The notes below the pieces were generated by a model, which saw nothing but the letters and a program-made list of their open reading frames with translations, had not been told where the DNA came from and did no database searches. A program made the position numbers and the translations under genes. Positions 1-8,671 of a stretch of DNA of 49,859 nucleotides are shown in pieces. The DNA is from a virus. Each line of letters begins with the position of its first letter. The stretch's first letter is position 1. The stretch lies in IMG/VR virus record IMGVR_UViG_3300010334_003180, positions 1-49,859 of that record. One strand, given 5' to 3'.

Positions 1-1205
1 AATGAACCGATTGGTTTGTTTGGGTCCTTGATTCCGATTCTGTTTCTACGAATTGATTTTGCAATTTTTGAAACGGCTTCAGATTGTCCAATAACTTTAT
101 CGGATAGGTTTGTCTCCATATCAGATAATAATTTGGTTTCGTCTGCGTTTAATTTGGTTACCGGAATTTTGGTCATATTGGAAACCACCTCATAAACTAA
201 ATCCAAACTGATTTCTTTTTTGTGTGAAAGAAGTTCTTCCTCAAACTTTTTCTTTTCAACTTCAAGTTTGGTTAAGATGCGTTTTTCTTTATCACGAAGA
301 TTTGCTGCCTCCTCATATCGTTGTTGTTTTACAACATCCACTTTTTCTTGTTTGATGTCTGCGGCTTGTTGTTTTAACTTCTCAATTGATTCTGGCATTT
401 TAATTTCAACTTGACTTCTTGCTCCAACCTCATCAATGATGTCAAACCCTTTATCCGGAAATTCTCTATCGGTGATGTAACGGTCCGCTAAATCAACACA
501 TACTGACAATACTTCATCCGTATAAGTTACCTTATGGAAGTTCTCGTATTTATCTTTTACGTTTTTAAGGATTTCCAAAGTTTCTTCTTTGGTCGCCGAA
601 TCCACCACAACTTTTTGGAAACGTCTCTCTAACGCTCCATCTTTCTCAAAGTTTTTTCGGTATTCATCTAAGGTTGTTGCTCCAACACATTGAATCTCGC
701 CACGGGCAAGTGCCGGTTTAAAGATGTTTGATGCGTCCATTGAACCTGACGAATTTCCTGCACCTACGATTGTGTGGATTTCATCAATGAATACAATGAT
801 GTTCGGTGCGTTCTGAAGTTCTTCAATAATAACTTTCATTCTTTCTTCGAATTGTCCACGATATTTGGTTCCGGCAACAATTGATGTCATATCTAATGAT
901 ACGATACGTTTGTCCATTAAGTTTCTTGGACATTCCCCATTATAAATCATAATGGCAAGACCTTCAACGATTGCGGTTTTACCACAACCAGGTTCTCCAA
1001 TGATAATTGGGTTATTTTTTTTTCTACGTGAAAGGATTTGGGCGATTCGTGTGATTTCTCTTTCTCTACCAATTACAGGGTCAAGTTTACCCTCTTCGGC
1101 AAGTTTAATTAAATCTCTACTAAAATTGTCTAATACGGGTGTTGATGAGTCAGTCTTAACTGCTTTATTTCCACTATTACTTCCACCATCCATAGATTCT
1201 ATCAT
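1..1205 (-). CDS. ClpC-like AAA+ ATPase (partial, C-terminus beyond left edge)
   Basis: Hsp100-type unfoldase; about 401 N-terminal codons are present. The translation shows Walker A GEPGCGKT near residues 70-77, Walker B VFIDEIH, arginine-finger ALERRF, and a middle region with a UVR-like motif ([13 protein letters not shown]) typical of ClpC rather than ClpB. It ends inside the start of the second ATPase module (VIGQSEAV). The ATG at 1205 begins MIESMDGG and leads almost directly into the first AAA domain (LDPVIGRE), so the usual N-terminal Clp_N double repeat of about 140 residues is absent. ClpC normally unfolds substrates for ClpP using adaptors bound at the N-domain, so this version may recognise different substrates. 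It is divergent from the gene at 1317 and preceded by a Bacteroidota-type promoter. Whether the C-terminal half carries a ClpP-binding loop cannot be seen. Confidence 0.9.
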   Translation of the reverse strand, partial: MIESMDGGSNSGNKAVKTDSSTPVLDNFSRDLIKLAEEGKLDPVIGREREITRIAQILSRRKKNNPIIIGEPGCGKTAIVEGLAIMIYNGECPRNLMDKRIVSLDMTSIVAGTKYRGQFEERMKVIIEELQNAPNIIVFIDEIHTIVGAGNSSGSMDASNIFKPALARGEIQCVGATTLDEYRKNFEKDGALERRFQKVVVDSATKEETLEILKNVKDKYENFHKVTYTDEVLSVCVDLADRYITDREFPDKGFDIIDEVGARSQVEIKMPESIEKLKQQAADIKQEKVDVVKQQRYEEAANLRDKEKRILTKLEVEKKKFEEELLSHKKEISLDLVYEVVSNMTKIPVTKLNADETKLLSDMETNLSDKVIGQSEAVSKIAKSIRRNRIGIKDPNKPIGS

Positions 1206-1260
1206 AATTAATTGTTTTATTTAAGTATAAGGGTTAATTCCATTATTTCAAATGGTTCGA

Positions 1261-1291
1261 CAAAAGTAATACAAATATTTGGATGGACAAA
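1261..1291 (-). promoter_or_regulatory. Bacteroidota housekeeping-type promoter (-33/-7) for the ClpC-like gene
   Basis: Read on the minus strand, TTTG (1291-1288) is followed by exactly 19 nt and TACTTTTG (1268-1261). This matches the Bacteroidota sigma-ABfr consensus TTTG-N19-TAnnTTTG at every defined base. Transcription would start about 50 nt upstream of the ATG at 1205. It suggests that the unmodified host polymerase reads this gene early. Confidence 0.7.
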
Positions 1292-1305
1292 ACAAATTTA
1301 AATTA

Positions 1306-1312
1306 TATTTAT
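1306..1312 (+). promoter_or_regulatory. TATTTAT box, putative phage late promoter
   Basis: TATTTAT ends 4 nt before the ATG at 1317. It is one of 14 such boxes at transcription-unit starts in this window. So close a box would give a leaderless transcript if it acts as a -10 element. The role is inferred from recurrence. Confidence 0.4.
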
Positions 1313-1316
1313 AAAT

Positions 1317-1658
1317 ATGGAAAAGAAAGCTGCTTGGAAAAAATATATGGACACGATTCATCCGGAATCTGAATTGGCTAATCTTTATAGAAAACTTCGT
1401 CACGCATTTAATAGAGAGGGTTGGGGTGAAGAAGATTTGAAGAAACCACCATATTATCCACAGGATATTATGAATGGATACCATAAACTGGGAAATTTAA
1501 TTAATGATTTAAAAAGTGAATTAATATCTTATTTTGGGAATATTGACAATGAAGAGCTTACTAATTATATTATGAGTAAATTAAAACAAATAGATTTAGA
1601 AATACCTTTAAAAGATGGCAATATTAAAAGAAACAATTCAAGGGACGAAGATTATTAA
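1317..1658 (+). CDS. hypothetical protein, 113 aa
   Basis: I do not recognise the family. The protein is mostly helical and charged, with a Trp/Tyr/Pro-rich patch (KKPPYYPQDIMNGYHKL, residues 41-57) and no signal peptide or membrane segment. It begins right after a TATTTAT box and its last 44 nt overlap the KTSC-domain gene at 1615 in another frame, so the two are probably co-transcribed and translationally coupled. Codon use resembles neighbouring plus-strand genes, and the antisense reading frame here looks like a shadow. A Shine-Dalgarno sequence is absent, as in most genes of this window. Confidence 0.65.
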   Translation: MEKKAAWKKYMDTIHPESELANLYRKLRHAFNREGWGEEDLKKPPYYPQDIMNGYHKLGNLINDLKSELISYFGNIDNEELTNYIMSKLKQIDLEIPLKDGNIKRNNSRDEDY

Positions 1659-1857
1659 TGAAATCCAATCGTCAAATGTTAAGAAAACAGAATACGACAC
1701 CGAAACTAAAAAGTTAGTCGTAGAATTCAATAATGGTTCATTATATGAATATGATGAAGTTCCACACCAAGTATATACTCAATTCAGAATGGCGGAATCT
1801 CAAGGGAAATTCTTTTCGTCAAAAATAGTTAAAACTTACAAACACAAAAAAATCTAA
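1615..1857 (+). CDS. KTSC-domain protein, 80 aa
   Basis: Small single-domain protein matching the KTSC pattern: SSNVKKTEYD, then VVEFNNGSLYEYDEVP, then a helix ending AESQGKFFSSKI and a final KTYKHKKI. KTSC domains are found alone or fused in phage and bacterial proteins, and some are linked to lysyl-tRNA synthetase-like proteins; the biochemical role is not established. The domain starts near residue 17, so the 15-residue N-terminal lead that overlaps the preceding gene by 44 nt may be optional, but no later in-frame ATG precedes the domain. The gene is followed by a TATTTAT box that starts the next unit. Confidence 0.8.
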   Translation: MAILKETIQGTKIINEIQSSNVKKTEYDTETKKLVVEFNNGSLYEYDEVPHQVYTQFRMAESQGKFFSSKIVKTYKHKKI

Positions 1858-1875
1858 CAATTATAGATATTTAAG

Positions 1876-1882
1876 TATTTAT
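1876..1882 (+). promoter_or_regulatory. TATTTAT box, putative phage late promoter
   Basis: AGTATTTATAG lies 5 nt before the ATG at 1888, in the 30-nt gap after the KTSC gene. It would produce an almost leaderless mRNA for the nucleotidyltransferase-like gene. Confidence 0.4.
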
Positions 1883-1887
1883 AGTTA

Positions 1888-2625
1888 ATGAGTAATCTAA
1901 AAAGTATATTATCTAGTTTTCATTTACAGGACGAACTAAATCCAAAGATTTGGGAATCGTCTGATAAAATGTCTTCTAAGGTTAGAGAACGTCTATTACA
2001 AATCGCATACGAGTTCATTGAATTTTTAGGTGTTGATGTTGTAATATCAGATGTTGTTATGACAGGTTCGTTAGCCAATTACAATTGGTCACAATATTCC
2101 GATGTTGATTTACACTTAATTGCGGACTTTGACCAATTCTCAGAAAAAGAACTTCCATTATATGAAGAACTTTTCAAATTAAAAAAAGCTTTATTTAACG
2201 ACAAACACAATATCAAAATCTATGGTTATGATGTGGAACTTTATGTTCAAAATGATGTTGAGGCACATTTTAGTAGTGGTGAGTATTCTGTTTTATTTGA
2301 TGAGTGGAAAACCAAACCTAAAAAAGAAGACGTTGAAATTGATACGGAACTTATTCAAAATAAATCTAAACATTGGATGAAAATTATTGATGAGGTAATT
2401 GAGGATTCAGATGACAAATCAATAGAATCCGGTATGGATAGTATTAATAAAGTTAAAGATAAATTAAAAAAATATAGAACTGCTGGTCTTGAAGATGGTG
2501 GGGAAATGTCTGATGAAAATTTGGTATTTAAAGTTTTGAGAAGAAATGGTTATATTCAAAAACTATTTGATTTTCAAAATGAGTATCAAGATAAAAAACT
2601 TTCTTTAAAGGAAAAATCAATATAA
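1888..2625 (+). CDS. Pol-beta-superfamily nucleotidyltransferase-like protein, 245 aa
   Basis: The core motif GSLANYNWSQYSDVDLHL (near residues 61-78) fits the Pol-beta nucleotidyltransferase signature hG[GS]-x(n)-Dh[DE]h, with the two metal-binding aspartates in SDVDL. A third acidic residue lies in the strand YDVELYV (about residue 115). The family includes antitoxin-like MNT proteins, aminoglycoside nucleotidyltransferases and tRNA-modifying enzymes; the substrate cannot be told here. The C-terminal 100 residues are helical and Lys/Glu-rich (KSKHWMKIIDEVIED, VLRRNGYIQKLFDFQNEY). No toxin-like HEPN partner is adjacent: neighbours are a KTSC protein and an acidic virion-type protein. The motif is clear, the function open. 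Confidence 0.75.
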   Translation: MSNLKSILSSFHLQDELNPKIWESSDKMSSKVRERLLQIAYEFIEFLGVDVVISDVVMTGSLANYNWSQYSDVDLHLIADFDQFSEKELPLYEELFKLKKALFNDKHNIKIYGYDVELYVQNDVEAHFSSGEYSVLFDEWKTKPKKEDVEIDTELIQNKSKHWMKIIDEVIEDSDDKSIESGMDSINKVKDKLKKYRTAGLEDGGEMSDENLVFKVLRRNGYIQKLFDFQNEYQDKKLSLKEKSI

Positions 2626-2670
2626 TTAACAATAAACCATTCAGAATTATAACATTTTTAATTCTGAACA

Positions 2671-2677
2671 TATTTAT
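2671..2677 (+). promoter_or_regulatory. TATTTAT box, putative phage late promoter
   Basis: CATATTTATATATAAAA, 32 nt before the ATG at 2710, in an AT-only leader. It probably starts the transcription unit for the structural block 2710-8648, since later genes in the block have no box. Confidence 0.45.
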
Positions 2678-2709
2678 ATATAAAATAATTCCAAACAAAA
2701 ACATATAAA

Positions 2710-4071
2710 ATGGGAAACAATTTAAGACCGGTTGGTAGCGAAAAACTACAAGGAATGGATAAAATCCAACGTATTATGGAAATCGCTAGATACAAAGAAA
2801 ATATACCTACGCCAATTAATGAGGATAAATCTACTGAATATACTAAAGTTTTAGCTAATGGTAAAACTTATAAAATTGATAAAGAAAAAAGTGGATATGT
2901 ACTTAAGTGTAGTTTAACTGAATCAACTAATGAGTTTGATTATATGGAGCCTATGAAAAATAGAAAATACTATTCATCATATTCTCAAGCATTAAAAAGA
3001 CTTAATTTAGTTGCTAAAGAAGTTAATGTTAATGAAGGTAACGAAAAGAATGTTAATTTATTTTACGAAAGTCCTCAAGAGGCTACTAAGTATATTTTAA
3101 AAATGAATGGTGGTGAAACATCAGAACAAGCGGCGCCAGCTCCGGCACCTGCACCTGCTCCGGCACCTGCACCATCTCCGGCACCTGCACCAGCACCTGA
3201 ACAAGAACCGGCTCCGGCTCCTGAAGATGTTGATGTAGATGTAGATGTTGAAGATGATGATAATGAAGAAGTTACTTTAAAATCTATTCAAAAATTAACA
3301 GGTAAGTTAGCTCAAAAATTAAGAGCGTTCCAAGAAACTGAAGAAGGTAAAGATGAAATGACTTCTAAAGATTCAAAATACGTTATCAACTCAATTTTAT
3401 CGGCGTTAGATTTAGAATCTATGGACGAAGATGATAAAGAAGAGATTGTTGACAAAATTGAAGGGGCTGAAGAAGAAGGTATGGGTGATTTTAACCCTGA
3501 TGAAGAAGGTGGTGAAGAACCAACCGGAGAAGAAGGTATTAGTGACGATGAATTAGGTATGGAACCTGAAGGTGAAATGCCTCAAGGATTTGGTGATTTT
3601 GACGATTTTGATGAAGATGAATACGACGGTTTAGGTATTCCTGATGATATGCCATCATATAAAACAAAATGGGATAATGGTGATTCTAAACCAAGACACC
3701 CAAAACATAGAAGTTTACACCATCCACATATTGAACCTCATCACGCAGGTCATATTGAAGATATGATTGAAGGAATTTTTTCAGAATCTAAGGTTGATAA
3801 AATTATCGAAGGTTACTTTAAAATAGATAATAAAGAAAAAAAATTATTAGAATCTAAAAAAAGACAAGCTAAATTAGTTACTGAAAGTAAAAAAGCTAAA
3901 ATTAATAAAATCAAACAATTATCTGAAAGTATTTCTCAAGAAGTTGGTGCAAGAAAATTAATGGAAAAATATCCAAACGCTAAATTGGTTGGGAAAACAA
4001 ACAAACAAAACTTGGTATTTGAAATGAATGACGAACAATTAAGAGTTAATACAAAAGGTCAGATAATCTAA
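2710..4071 (+). CDS. acidic, Pro/Ala-linker protein, probable virion or head-core component
   Basis: 453 aa in clear segments: a mixed N-terminal domain (1-135), an Ala-Pro linker (about 141-172), a very acidic centre with DVDVDVDVEDDD and many Glu/Asp runs (to about 325), a His-rich patch (HPKHRSLHHPHIEPHHAGH, about 335-353), then a Lys-rich helical C-terminus with repeated ESK motifs. I do not recognise a family. It opens a tightly packed operon leading to terL, the place where T4-like phages carry structural genes. Repeated (I/L)xE-type sites near the C-terminus resemble T4-type prohead protease targets, which would fit a processed internal head protein; this is inference. Confidence 0.6.
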   Translation: MGNNLRPVGSEKLQGMDKIQRIMEIARYKENIPTPINEDKSTEYTKVLANGKTYKIDKEKSGYVLKCSLTESTNEFDYMEPMKNRKYYSSYSQALKRLNLVAKEVNVNEGNEKNVNLFYESPQEATKYILKMNGGETSEQAAPAPAPAPAPAPAPSPAPAPAPEQEPAPAPEDVDVDVDVEDDDNEEVTLKSIQKLTGKLAQKLRAFQETEEGKDEMTSKDSKYVINSILSALDLESMDEDDKEEIVDKIEGAEEEGMGDFNPDEEGGEEPTGEEGISDDELGMEPEGEMPQGFGDFDDFDEDEYDGLGIPDDMPSYKTKWDNGDSKPRHPKHRSLHHPHIEPHHAGHIEDMIEGIFSESKVDKIIEGYFKIDNKEKKLLESKKRQAKLVTESKKAKINKIKQLSESISQEVGARKLMEKYPNAKLVGKTNKQNLVFEMNDEQLRVNTKGQII

Positions 4072-4481
4072 TGAGTTATTTAATATATGTTAATGAATTA
4101 GGTCCTAACTATAAGGGTGATAACATATATGAATTTATTTTCTCGGATAGTTCTGAAGATGTTTGGGGTGAAGCTTGGGAGTCAAAACCATCAAATGGTT
4201 ATCCACTTCCACCGGACATAGAACATATTAAAAAAGTAGGAGTTTTGAAGAATGACCAAATCACAATGTCAGTAATTCAAAACTCTGACTATTTTTCGAT
4301 GATAGATTCAATGGATGATATAATCGCATTATGTTGGGAAAACGAAAGTGAAGATGTTGATTTCACTCGTCAAAAAAGATTGGTTTTCAAGTTTGGTGAA
4401 ACAGAACAATCAGTCAAAGATAAATTATACGAAAGAGATATCGTATTGGAATTTGAAAAAACAATTGAATATGAACACTAA
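4071..4481 (+). CDS. hypothetical protein, 136 aa
   Basis: The start overlaps the upstream stop (TAATG), indicating translational coupling. The protein is acidic, with a predicted alpha/beta pattern: MSYLIYVNELGPNY at the N-terminus, GDNIYEFIFSDSS, then helices ending in LVFKFGETEQSVKDKLYERD. No catalytic motif or membrane segment is visible and I do not recognise the family. Its place between two low-complexity virion-type proteins and upstream of terL suggests a structural or assembly role. Its last 11 nt overlap the next gene. Confidence 0.65.
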   Translation: MSYLIYVNELGPNYKGDNIYEFIFSDSSEDVWGEAWESKPSNGYPLPPDIEHIKKVGVLKNDQITMSVIQNSDYFSMIDSMDDIIALCWENESEDVDFTRQKRLVFKFGETEQSVKDKLYERDIVLEFEKTIEYEH

Positions 4482-5469
4482 TCAAAAAAAATTGAAACTA
4501 GTGAAAGAAGGTATCAAAGCCTCAACTCTAAATAAAATGACTGATAGTCAGGTTGATTTATTATTTAGTAAATTACAAGAACAAATCACTCCCGTAACAG
4601 AACCGGCTAAAACAGCGTATAAAGTCGGAGAAAAAGGTGGTAATTTACCTGCAACACCTAAAGGATATAATGTAAAGAAAAATCCTGATGGGACTTTTAT
4701 GGCTATGCCTAATGAACAAACTGATATTGAACTTGATAAAGATGATGAATCTAAAGGGGGAACTACTCAAGACCCAATTCAAAAAGGTCCAAGCACTGAT
4801 GATGGGTTTGAAAATTATCAAGACGGTTCAGGTATGATGGAGGAAAAAGAAATTGACGAAAAATTTGAGTCAAAAAAACAACAAAAATATTTCTTTGCTA
4901 AATGTGGTGACGGAAAAACAAAAGAACAAAAAAAATGGTGTAAAATGGCTGATGAGTTCGCAGAAAAGACTAACTTTGCCAAACTTCCTGAAAAGAAAAA
5001 AGAGACAAAAGAAAGTTATATGGATATGGTTGGGGGAGCTTTAACTAAACTTGGTAAAGCTAAACTGACTCAAATGAAACCAGGTCTTACTATGGGAGAA
5101 AGTAAAATTGAGAAAGAAATTATGAGACTTGTAGAAAAACACATCACACCAAAAATGTCTAAAAAAGATTTTCAAAATCTTTTAGAAGGTGACACAAAAA
5201 CAGCTCCGGCAAAACCAAAGGTTAGTCCAGGAACAAAACCAAAACACCCGTTCCAACCGGACCCGGAAAAAAAAGGTGCACCAAAGGCTATGAAAAAAGA
5301 AATGGGTGAAAATACTGAAGTTGCTCCGGCAAAACCAAAGGTTAGACCAAATACAACTCCAAAACATCCTTTTGCTCCGGACCCAAGTAAACAAGGGGCT
5401 CCAAAGGCAATTAAAAGAGAATTACCAAGTTTTTTAAAATTTAATTCGTTAGGTCTTAATCAAAAATAA
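4471..5469 (+). CDS. Lys-rich protein with tandem C-terminal repeat, probable virion protein
   Basis: The open frame extends back to an ATG at 4348, but that would overlap the preceding gene by 134 nt; the ATG at 4471 (MNTNQKKLKLV) overlaps by only 11 nt and is preferred, giving 332 aa. The middle contains ESKKQQKYFFAKCGDGKTK, resembling short 'SK-QQ-FF' motifs seen in phage and plasmid proteins. The C-terminus holds two copies of a roughly 33-residue repeat built on APAKPKV, PKHPF, PDP and GAPKA (near residues 248-280 and 287-319). It is strongly hydrophilic without membrane segments. The two short spacings around it suggest the same operon as terL. Function unknown. Confidence 0.65.
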   Translation: MNTNQKKLKLVKEGIKASTLNKMTDSQVDLLFSKLQEQITPVTEPAKTAYKVGEKGGNLPATPKGYNVKKNPDGTFMAMPNEQTDIELDKDDESKGGTTQDPIQKGPSTDDGFENYQDGSGMMEEKEIDEKFESKKQQKYFFAKCGDGKTKEQKKWCKMADEFAEKTNFAKLPEKKKETKESYMDMVGGALTKLGKAKLTQMKPGLTMGESKIEKEIMRLVEKHITPKMSKKDFQNLLEGDTKTAPAKPKVSPGTKPKHPFQPDPEKKGAPKAMKKEMGENTEVAPAKPKVRPNTTPKHPFAPDPSKQGAPKAIKRELPSFLKFNSLGLNQK

Positions 5470-5471
5470 TT

Positions 5472-6860
5472 ATGAGTGCAAATTTAAAAATGGATAAAAT
5501 ATTGAAAGTCAAAAGTGACTTAGATAAAAAATTAGTTAACGAAGGTTTAACTAATAACCAACAAACTATGTTAAACGAAATTAATCGTCGTTTAAATGAG
5601 GCACCTGTTAGTTATGAAGGACCTGAAAGAATGGAACCGGGAATTGAAAATCAAATCAATCAAAAAAGAACTCCATACGCAGAACATCCTGCATTACCTC
5701 AAGAAGGGGATAGAGATTTTGTTGAAATGATGTCTTCTCAAAGATTTAAAGACTCTGTTGATAAAGTAAGAAGATTTTTAGGTGATACTACACCAATTCA
5801 GGGGAATAATCCTATGATGGGATTAATGAGTTCTGTAATGAATAGTTTACAACAAATTAAAAGAGTTGAAGTTCAGAATAAAGAATATCTTGAAAACTTA
5901 GCGGTTGATTTAGTTAAAAAAGAATTAGGTATTCCTGAAGGACAATTACAATTTGATGTAGAATTGGTTAATGGACCAATGGGGGCGTCTGAAGGAATGC
6001 AAACCCAACCAGAACAACCGGATGAAGAAGATGTGGAAGAAGCTTTCAAAGAAAGTGAAGAACACCAAGAAGAAATGGAAGACTTTATGGATTCTATGGA
6101 AAAATTCAATTTAGAAAAAGCAAAAAGAAGATTGATTAATTCATTAGTTCAAGGAGCGGCATTTAAAGGTGGTCATATGTATACTTTAGTTAGTGATGAA
6201 ATAAATAGATTAAGTCCAAACTTATTAAATTTATATGGTGTAACACAATCACTAATGGAACACTTATATTGGTTATACCCTGATATGGAAGGTATGGCTG
6301 GTTCAGGTGGTGGTCAAATGGGACAATCAGAATCTGACCCTGAAACTGACCCACCAACAATTAAAGCAAAGGCATTTACATTTCCGTTATTAGTTCACGA
6401 AATAGTTAAAGGTATTTATTCATTATATGGTGACCAAGGCTTACCAAACGACCCAGTTCAAAGAAGTATGGTTGTTGGTGCTGAAGATACGTTACCGGCA
6501 GAAATATGGGATTCAAGATTAGGACCAATATTTTGGGAAAAATTTAGAGAGGCTTGGCCTGACAAATTATATGAAGACGACCAAAGACACCTTCAACAAT
6601 ATTTATTTATGAAATTGTCTCAATTAGAGGCAAAAGATTTTATGGTATTAGCAAAAGCTATTATAGCCGATAAACCAGAAGCAAAAGAGGTAATAAATAG
6701 AATGGTTAACGAAATCGTTGAAATCCTTAAAAAACACGAATACGAAACAAAAATGTCCGATGACGAAGATGATGAGGATGATAGTGAAAATTATGGAGAT
6801 TACGGATTTGATGACTTAGATGACTTAGACGATATTGATTTATCTTCGTTAGGATTCTAA
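5472..6860 (+). CDS. putative structural protein with acidic C-terminus, 462 aa
   Basis: Starts 2 nt after the preceding stop. The N-terminal 60 residues are disordered and contain RRLNE-APVSYEG, a good match to the (I/L)xE cleavage rule of T4-type prohead proteases. A helical core follows, with an internal Glu-rich stretch (about 177-205) and a Gly/Met/Ser linker (MAGSGGGQMGQSESDPETD, about 275-294). A second folded region has many aromatic residues (EIWDSRLGPIFWEKFREAWPD). The last 35 residues are almost all Asp/Glu/Gly (DDEDDEDDSENYGDYG). I do not recognise the family. It sits directly upstream of terL, so a head or neck role is plausible. Confidence 0.6.
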   Translation: MSANLKMDKILKVKSDLDKKLVNEGLTNNQQTMLNEINRRLNEAPVSYEGPERMEPGIENQINQKRTPYAEHPALPQEGDRDFVEMMSSQRFKDSVDKVRRFLGDTTPIQGNNPMMGLMSSVMNSLQQIKRVEVQNKEYLENLAVDLVKKELGIPEGQLQFDVELVNGPMGASEGMQTQPEQPDEEDVEEAFKESEEHQEEMEDFMDSMEKFNLEKAKRRLINSLVQGAAFKGGHMYTLVSDEINRLSPNLLNLYGVTQSLMEHLYWLYPDMEGMAGSGGGQMGQSESDPETDPPTIKAKAFTFPLLVHEIVKGIYSLYGDQGLPNDPVQRSMVVGAEDTLPAEIWDSRLGPIFWEKFREAWPDKLYEDDQRHLQQYLFMKLSQLEAKDFMVLAKAIIADKPEAKEVINRMVNEIVEILKKHEYETKMSDDEDDEDDSENYGDYGFDDLDDLDDIDLSSLGF

Positions 6861-6881
6861 AAATTACCGACAACATTATGT

Positions 6882-8648
6882 ATGTCGAATTTAACAAGAG
6901 AACAAGTACTAATAGAGTACGTAAAATGTAATAGAGATACTGAATACGCATTAAGAACGTATTTAGAAACTTATGATAACACGGTGAAAAAATATGTTCC
7001 ATTGGAACTTTTCCCTGACCAAATTACTCTATTAGATGATTACGAAAACTACAACGAAAACATTGCATTAAAATACAGACAGGCCGGGGTATCAACCGTT
7101 ACCGCGGCTTGGATGTCTAAAAAACTAGTATTTGCAAGAAAAGAAACTCCCGAGAAAATATTGATTATCGCCAATAAGTTGGATACTTCATTGGAGATGG
7201 CAAACAAAATTAAATCCTTTGTTGGTCAATGGCCATCTTGGACCGGTGTAGATTTTGATAAATCAAAAAATTCCCAAAGACACTATAAATTAACAAACGG
7301 GTGTGAGGTTAAAGCCGTTGCAACATCTAAGGATGCGTTACGTGGATTTACACCTACCATACTTGTATTTGACGAGGCTGCGTTTATTGAAGCCGATAGT
7401 GATTTCTGGTCTGCCTGTATGGCATCCCTATCTACGGGGGGTAAAGTAATTGTGGTTTCAACACCTAACGGATATGACCCAATTTACTATGAAATATATG
7501 ACCAAGCGTTACGTAATATGAATGACTTCAAAATTACGGAGATGTTTTGGTATAGAGACCCTAGATATACAAAAGATTTATATTTTGTTAAAACGGAAAA
7601 CATAATCCATTATTTATTAAACAAAGAAGAATATAACCCTAATGATTTTATTGATTGGGGTAGTAAATCATATGATGCAAGAAACTTTGATGATGTTAAA
7701 TTACTAATGGCTGACGGATACAAACCCTGTTCATCTTGGTTTGAGGCGATGGTAAAGAAATTAAAATACGATAAACGTAAAGTATCTCAGGAGTTGGAAT
7801 GTAACTTCTTAGGTTCCGGAGATAATGTATTTGATTCTCTTATGATGCAAAATATTCGTGAAAATATGGTTCTTGAACCTATTAGTAAAATGATGGGTAA
7901 CGCTCTTTGGATTTGGAAAGAACCGGTTGTTGGTCACAAATATATTATGGGTGTCGATGTTTCCCGTGGGGATTCTGAAGATTTTAGTTCATTTCAAATT
8001 ATAGATTTTGATACTCAGGAACAAGTTGCGGAATATGTGGGAAAATTACCTCCTGATACAATGGCGGAAATTTGTCATAAATGGGCGACAATATATTCTT
8101 GTTTTGTGGTTATTGATATCACCGGTGGAATGGGTGTTTCAACCGCCAGAAAACTACAAGAAATGAATTATCGGGATTTATATGTTGATGGTCTTGATTT
8201 ATCAAACAAATGGAAATATGACCCAAAAGCAATGGATAAAATTCCTGGAATAAATTTTAACAATAAAAGGGTTCAAATTATTGCGTCATTTGAAGAAGTG
8301 ATGAGACATAAATTTAGAATTTATAGTGCTCGTTTATACAACGAGATGAATACCTTTGTTTATATCAATGGTCGTCCTGACCACCAAAAAGGACATCACG
8401 ATGACTTAATTATGTCAATTGCGATGGCAACTTACGTCGCAGAATCTTCTTTTAGTAAATTAAGTAAGGTTACCGAACAAACCAAAGCAATGATTGATTC
8501 TTGGTCTGTGAGTAATAATGAAGCAATTAAAGAGAATATTAATTTTGACCCTGTTATTCCACATTACCAAGATAGAATTAATCAATTTGGTAGCCAACAA
8601 GTTAGTCGTGAAGATTATCAAAAATATGGTTGGTTATTTGGTATGTGA
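6882..8648 (+). CDS. terL: terminase large subunit (gp17-like), ATPase-nuclease
   Basis: The DNA-packaging motor, 588 aa, close to T4 gp17 (610 aa). ATPase domain: adenine-binding FPDQ (about 44-47), Walker A RQAGVST (66-72), Walker B ILVFDEA (160-166) and a coupling motif VVSTPNG soon after. RNase H-fold nuclease: GVDVSRGD with metal-binding Asp359, VVIDITGG, and HHDDLIMS near residue 506 supplying the last acidic residues. It assembles on the portal and cuts concatemeric DNA. It lies 22 nt after a probable structural gene and is followed by a TATTTAT box and the adhesin gene. The small terminase is not adjacent; a candidate is at 26570-26950. Confidence 0.95.
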   Translation: MSNLTREQVLIEYVKCNRDTEYALRTYLETYDNTVKKYVPLELFPDQITLLDDYENYNENIALKYRQAGVSTVTAAWMSKKLVFARKETPEKILIIANKLDTSLEMANKIKSFVGQWPSWTGVDFDKSKNSQRHYKLTNGCEVKAVATSKDALRGFTPTILVFDEAAFIEADSDFWSACMASLSTGGKVIVVSTPNGYDPIYYEIYDQALRNMNDFKITEMFWYRDPRYTKDLYFVKTENIIHYLLNKEEYNPNDFIDWGSKSYDARNFDDVKLLMADGYKPCSSWFEAMVKKLKYDKRKVSQELECNFLGSGDNVFDSLMMQNIRENMVLEPISKMMGNALWIWKEPVVGHKYIMGVDVSRGDSEDFSSFQIIDFDTQEQVAEYVGKLPPDTMAEICHKWATIYSCFVVIDITGGMGVSTARKLQEMNYRDLYVDGLDLSNKWKYDPKAMDKIPGINFNNKRVQIIASFEEVMRHKFRIYSARLYNEMNTFVYINGRPDHQKGHHDDLIMSIAMATYVAESSFSKLSKVTEQTKAMIDSWSVSNNEAIKENINFDPVIPHYQDRINQFGSQQVSREDYQKYGWLFGM

Positions 8649-8651
8649 TAA

Positions 8652-8658
8652 TATTTAT
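8652..8658 (+). promoter_or_regulatory. TATTTAT box, putative phage late promoter
   Basis: AATATTTATTTAAAAAG just after the terL stop, 13 nt before the ATG of the adhesin gene at 8672. Confidence 0.4.
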
Positions 8659-8671
8659 TTAAAAAGAATAA

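Noticed and set aside
1248-1484. Minus-strand open frame overlapping the 1317 gene
   Set aside because: It crosses the promoter region of the ClpC-like gene, has AT-driven composition and no recognisable protein features; the plus-strand gene is better supported.
4348-4470. Upstream extension of the 4471 gene to the ATG at 4348
   Set aside because: It would overlap the preceding gene by 134 nt, and the extra residues read like an out-of-frame copy of that gene; 4471 gives the usual short overlap.
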